From assembly GCF_002150765.1 (NCBI RefSeq), contig NZ_MUYM01000026.1:826-47701 (forward strand): a DNA stretch of 46,876 nt, written 5' to 3'. Shown piece by piece: positions 43,586 to 46,876 of the stretch. Within the stretch, counting starts at the first letter, position 1, and each line of letters starts with the position of its first letter. The DNA comes from Lentzea kentuckyensis. GTDB lineage: Bacteria > Actinomycetota > Actinomycetes > Mycobacteriales > Pseudonocardiaceae. Under the pieces are notes generated by a model, which did not search any database, was not told the origin of the DNA, and worked only from the letters and a program-made list of their open reading frames with translations. Both the position numbers and the translations under genes were made by a program.

Positions 43586-44353
43586 ATGGCAACACTTGGC
43601 TTCATCGGCAGCGGCAACATCGGCGCGAAGGTCGCCCGGCTCGCGGTCGTGGCGGGGATCGACGTCGTCCTGTCCAACTCCCGCGGCCCCGAGACCCTGG
43701 CCGATACCGTGGCGGAACTCGGCGAACGGGCACGGGCCGCGACGCCCGAGGAGGCGGCCCGCGCGGGCGACTGGGTGATGGTGAGCGTCCCGCTGGCCGC
43801 CTACCGGCAGCTGCCCGTCGCCGCGCTGGCGGGCAAGGTCGTGCTCGACACGATGAACTACTACCCGTTCCGCGACGGGCGCATCGAGGTCCTCGACTCG
43901 GGCACGCTCACGACGACCGAACTCGTGCAGGAGCACCTGGCCGGCGCGAAGCTCGTCAAGGCGTTCAACAACATCGGCGACCTCCAGATCCCCGAGCTCG
44001 CGCGGCCCGCGGGCGCCGCCGACCGCACCGCCCTGCCCATCGCCGGCGACGACCCGGAGGCCAGGGCGAGCGCCGCCGCCCTGATCGACCGGCTGGGGTT
44101 CGACACCGTCGACGTGGGCCCCCTGGCCGAGAGCTGGCGCTTCGAACCGGAGACCGCGCCCTACGCGGCGCCGTACTTCGCCGATCCCGAAGCCCTGCTG
44201 TCGGCCTTGGCACAGGTGGGCGAAGCCCTCCGCGCCGGCACGCCGCCGCAGGCGCTGCCTGCCCTTCCCGGCGCCCCGCTGTCCGCGGCGCGGTTGCGCA
44301 CCCTGCTCGCCGACACTCCCCGCAAGCTCACCGCCGACCGTCTGGTGGCCTGA
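43586..44353 (+). CDS. NADP-binding oxidoreductase (F420-dependent NADP oxidoreductase-like)
   Basis: A 255-residue Rossmann protein: GFIGSGNIGAKVARLAVVAG (GxGxxG) and VVLSNSRGPETLAD, whose Ser-Arg is typical of NADPH binding, then LVKAFNNIGDLQIPELARPA, a motif of the NADPH-dependent F420 reductase-like group. It is likely a reductase using NADPH; the partner cofactor or substrate is unknown. The ATG at 43586 follows a GAGGAG element (spacing 9). It is divergent from tetR and controlled by paired palindromes. It ends 36 bp before a convergent gene. Confidence 0.85.
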   Translation: MATLGFIGSGNIGAKVARLAVVAGIDVVLSNSRGPETLADTVAELGERARAATPEEAARAGDWVMVSVPLAAYRQLPVAALAGKVVLDTMNYYPFRDGRIEVLDSGTLTTTELVQEHLAGAKLVKAFNNIGDLQIPELARPAGAADRTALPIAGDDPEARASAAALIDRLGFDTVDVGPLAESWRFEPETAPYAAPYFADPEALLSALAQVGEALRAGTPPQALPALPGAPLSAARLRTLLADTPRKLTADRLVA

Positions 44354-44389
44354 GCCCGACGAGGACCGGAGGGGTCAGGGGCGAAGAGA

Positions 44390-45052
44390 TCAGCAGGTGA
44401 CGTTGACGGTCGCGTTCGCCTGGAACGACACGTGCACGTGGTCCATGTGGTTGGCCGTCGGACTCCCCCGGTCCTCCATCGCCGACCAGCCGCTGCCGTC
44501 GTTGTAGCGCTGGCGCCAGATCACGTAGGTGACGCCGAACGCCCGGCGGTTGGCCAGCACGTGGTCGGCCAGGGCGTTGCCGGTGGCGGGGTCGACCATG
44601 AAGTCCAGCGCCAGGCCGAGGGGATGCTCACCGGAGCCGCCTCGGCCGGCGGCGCCGCCGATGTCCTTGACGCCGAACTTGCCCGCGAGGTGGTGGCCTA
44701 CCTGCGCCACATGCGGTTTGGCTCCGTCCAGGGTGGTCGGACAGGGCGGAGGCGGCGGTGGGGGCGGCGGCGTGGTGGTCTGAGGTGGTGTCGTGGTCAC
44801 CGGTGGTGCTGTGGTGGTCGCCGGAGGTTGCGAGGACGACGGCGCGGTGGTCGAGGTCGCGACAGGCCGCGGGTCCTGGCTGGCGGACTGCGACGCGGCG
44901 GCCAGATTGGCGGCCGCGCCGGTTGGATCGACTTGCTGGTCGGAAGATCGGACGACCCAGAAGGTCGCGGCGAGGCCCACCGTGAGGGTGGCGGCGACCG
45001 CGATGGGCAGCTTCCGGCTGGGTGTTTCGTTCGTTCTATGTCGGCCCGGCAT
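44390..45052 (-). CDS. Membrane-anchored protein with Pro/Thr linker and ARB_07466-like C-terminal domain
   Basis: A 220-residue protein: short basic N-terminus, one TM helix (LPIAVAATLTVGLAATFWVV), a long low-complexity linker (repeated TTTAPP and a run of nine prolines), then a compact domain of about 110 residues (VAQVGHHLAGKFGVKDIGGA, GEHPLGLALDFMVDPATGNA, FGVTYVIWRQRYNDGSGW, NHMDHVHVSFQ). The His/Asp pattern (GEHPLGLALD, HMDHVHV) recalls metal-dependent M15-like or VldE-type wall domains, but catalysis is not proven. AAGGTG precedes the ATG. It probably faces the cell wall. Confidence 0.8.
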   Translation of the reverse strand: MPGRHRTNETPSRKLPIAVAATLTVGLAATFWVVRSSDQQVDPTGAAANLAAASQSASQDPRPVATSTTAPSSSQPPATTTAPPVTTTPPQTTTPPPPPPPPPCPTTLDGAKPHVAQVGHHLAGKFGVKDIGGAAGRGGSGEHPLGLALDFMVDPATGNALADHVLANRRAFGVTYVIWRQRYNDGSGWSAMEDRGSPTANHMDHVHVSFQANATVNVTC

Positions 45053-45162
45053 TCGGTAACACCTTGCGTCGGGGACAGGGCATGTCACACGGCGCGCAAT
45101 GTTACGAAATGAGCACGGGAACATCACGGGCGAGTGTTGATGGTCACATTTCACCCGAGTCG

Positions 45163-45195
45163 CACCAGGAAGCCGCGCGAAGCGGCTTCCTGGTG
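45163..45195. terminator. Hairpin terminator between GH43 and the anchored-protein gene
   Basis: Arms CACCAGGAAGCCGC (45163-45176) and GCGGCTTCCTGGTG (45182-45195) pair perfectly over 14 bp with a 5-base loop. It lies 30 bp after the GH43 stop. No U tract is seen, as is common in actinomycete terminators. Confidence 0.75.
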
Positions 45196-45224
45196 TCGCG
45201 GTCCCGCCAGACCAAGAGGGTCGA

Positions 45225-46876
45225 TCAGCGGGTGATGCTTTGCAGCGTGGGCACGACCTCGGCCATGGTGCCGTCCGCGTTGAACCGGAGCCGGTCGATG
45301 GTCACCTCGCGGTGCGTACCGTCGCCGCCAGGGATGGCGAAGCGGTGGTAGGCGATGTACCAGTCGTCGGTTCCCGGCGCCTGGACGATGCTGTGATGCC
45401 CGGTGCCGAGGATGCCGAGTGACGGGTCCTTCTCCAGGATCACCCCGCGGTTCACCAGGCCGTCGAGCATGGGCCCGGTCACCGTGGCGTAGCCGACGCG
45501 GTAGTTCTCGCTACCGGTGTCGTCGATGGACCAGGTGAGGTGGTAGGTCCCGCCGCGCTTGGTCATGAACAGTCCCTCGCGGAAACCGTCCAGCCCGGTG
45601 ACGTGCTTGATCTTCGTGGCGTCGAACGACGTCATGTCCGCGTTGAGCGGCACCACGTACGCTTCGCCGTTGCCCCAGTACAGGTAGCTCTGACCGTTGT
45701 CGTCGGTGAAGACGGCCGGGTCGATGGCCTGGCCACCGTTGGGGTTCGACGCGATCAGGGGTTTGCCGAGCACGTCGGTGAACGGGCCGGTGGGCGAGTC
45801 GGCGACCGCCACGCCGATCTTGGCGTCGGCGCAGAAGTAGAAGTAGTACTTGCCGTTCTTCTGCGCGATCGTCGGTGCCCAGGCCCGGCTGTCCGCCCAG
45901 GACACTCCCGGGCCGAGGTCGAGGATCTTCTCGTGCTTCGTCCAGTTCACGAGATCCTTGCTGGACCACGCGTTGAAGGACGTGCTCGACCAACCCGGAT
46001 AGCCGTCGGTCGTGGCGTAGATGTAGTAGGTGTCGCCGAACCGGACGATGTTCGGGTCCGCGTTGTAGCCGGGGAGAACCGGGCTGTTCATGACGGCCGC
46101 GCGCACCGTCCAGGTGCGCTTGCTCCGGTCCGCTCCGGTGACCGTGTAGGTGACGGGCTTGGTGAAGTCCTGCCTCGATCCGTTGCGGGGCGACACGTTC
46201 GCGTCGTCCGCGACCTCCAGCCGAGGCGCCAGGCGGCGCAGGTCCGTGCCGGGTTTCACCGGCAGGAGGATGGTGCCGGCCTGGCTGTCGATGACCGCGG
46301 GAACCTTCAGCGCGTCCAGGTTCACCGACGCGACGGCCGTCTCGTTGCCCGGCAGCTCCAGCACTTCCGACGTGGTGAGGCCGCGGTTCCACACGGTGAA
46401 GCGGCTCATCTTGCCCTTGAAGTACTTGTCCGCGGCGTAGGCGGAGCGGCCGATGTAGTTCGACGTCGTGATGCCGCCGCCCAGGTCACCCGGTTTCGTC
46501 GTGACACCGTCCGCATGGGCCACCTCGACCCCGTTGTCGTACAGGCGTGCCTTTCCACCGGCCAGCGTGTACGTCAGCGTGTGCCAGGTGCCCCTGGCGA
46601 GGTTGCGCCCGCTGTTGGCGTTCTGCTCGGTCGACCAGTTGCCGGCCGCGATGGCCGCCCGGTAGCTGTCCCCGCTGGCGAAGAGGTAACCGTCACCGGC
46701 GCCGTTCGTGCTGTTGCCGAGGTTGAACAGGAAGTACGGCGTCTGCTGGCCGGGGTCGACCCACACCCGTGCCGACACGGTGATCGCGTCGAGCCCGGTC
46801 ATGAGGTTGTTCGGCAGGTGCACGTAACCGTCGCTACCACCGAAGGCGAGGCCGTCCGACGAGCGGGTGACGTCAC
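45225..46876 (-). CDS. Glycoside hydrolase family 43 enzyme with LamG-type module (partial)
   Basis: The frame is open through the window end, so the signal and any further N-terminal part are missing. About 550 residues remain: a LamG/concanavalin-like module (FLFNLGNSTNGAGDGYLFAS, GTWHTLTYTLAGGKARLYDN), a linker with a bacterial Ig-like segment (TKPVTYTVTGADRSKRTWTV), and a GH43 five-bladed propeller. The acidic triad is visible: YNADPNIVRFGDTYYIYAT (base Asp), AIDPAVFTDDNGQSYLYWG (pKa-modulating Asp) and GFREGLFMTKRGGTYHLTWS (acid Glu). It probably removes arabinose or xylose from hemicellulose or pectin. A hairpin follows the stop. Confidence 0.92.
   Translation of the reverse strand, partial: DVTRSSDGLAFGGSDGYVHLPNNLMTGLDAITVSARVWVDPGQQTPYFLFNLGNSTNGAGDGYLFASGDSYRAAIAAGNWSTEQNANSGRNLARGTWHTLTYTLAGGKARLYDNGVEVAHADGVTTKPGDLGGGITTSNYIGRSAYAADKYFKGKMSRFTVWNRGLTTSEVLELPGNETAVASVNLDALKVPAVIDSQAGTILLPVKPGTDLRRLAPRLEVADDANVSPRNGSRQDFTKPVTYTVTGADRSKRTWTVRAAVMNSPVLPGYNADPNIVRFGDTYYIYATTDGYPGWSSTSFNAWSSKDLVNWTKHEKILDLGPGVSWADSRAWAPTIAQKNGKYYFYFCADAKIGVAVADSPTGPFTDVLGKPLIASNPNGGQAIDPAVFTDDNGQSYLYWGNGEAYVVPLNADMTSFDATKIKHVTGLDGFREGLFMTKRGGTYHLTWSIDDTGSENYRVGYATVTGPMLDGLVNRGVILEKDPSLGILGTGHHSIVQAPGTDDWYIAYHRFAIPGGDGTHREVTIDRLRFNADGTMAEVVPTLQSITR

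Noticed and set aside
44700..44850. Repetitive tract in the anchored-protein gene as a CRISPR or VNTR locus
   Set aside because: It is an in-frame Pro/Thr linker, not spaced repeats.

Overview
The window is high-GC actinomycete DNA, most likely from Pseudonocardiales (a Lentzea/Saccharothrix/Amycolatopsis-type genome). This is inferred from codon use, GTG/TTG starts, ATGA-coupled operons, TetR/LacI/AsnC regulators, NB-ARC proteins and many secreted hydrolases. No rRNA, tRNA, CRISPR array, intact transposon or phage gene was seen. Genes are tightly packed. The only stretch above 300 bp without an intact gene is 9799-10308, and it holds a broken regulator fragment and an inverted-repeat element.

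Region 1 (1-5160, minus): an endonuclease/exonuclease/phosphatase protein, a large NB-ARC/WD40 STAND protein with an N-terminal amyloid-signalling-like motif, and an ECF sigma factor cut by the window edge. Region 2 (5271-10300): a coupled operon of MbtH-like protein, B12-binding glutamate mutase subunit S, glutamate mutase subunit E (two frameshifts), an NTF2/SnoaL protein and a branched-chain aminotransferase. It looks like the precursor-supply arm of a non-ribosomal peptide cluster, but no NRPS is present. It is flanked by a truncated amidase, an AIM24 gene and a SARP-type BTAD fragment, which suggests a decayed cluster.

Region 3 (10309-18046): a Tat/lipobox intradiol dioxygenase, a glycosyltransferase-GtrA fusion, an unassigned membrane protein, and an AbgT transporter plus M20 peptidase divergent from a double AsnC-type regulator. 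Region 4 (18063-31417): a LacI-controlled sugar-type ABC importer carrying an argininosuccinate-lyase-like gene, then a peptide-type ABC importer with an alpha/beta hydrolase and an upstream ArsR-type regulator.

Region 5 (31446-36299): a pectin-degradation locus with two PL1 lyases, a PL9 lyase and a DUF4082 protein; the PL9 gene has a CebR-type operator. Region 6 (36432-46876): two TetR-regulated divergent units with clear palindromic operators (DUF6069/TetR/DHFR-like and TetR/NADP oxidoreductase), an HTH-NB-ARC-TPR protein, a small secreted protein, a vanadium haloperoxidase, a membrane-anchored protein with an ARB_07466-like domain, and a GH43 glycosidase cut by the window end.
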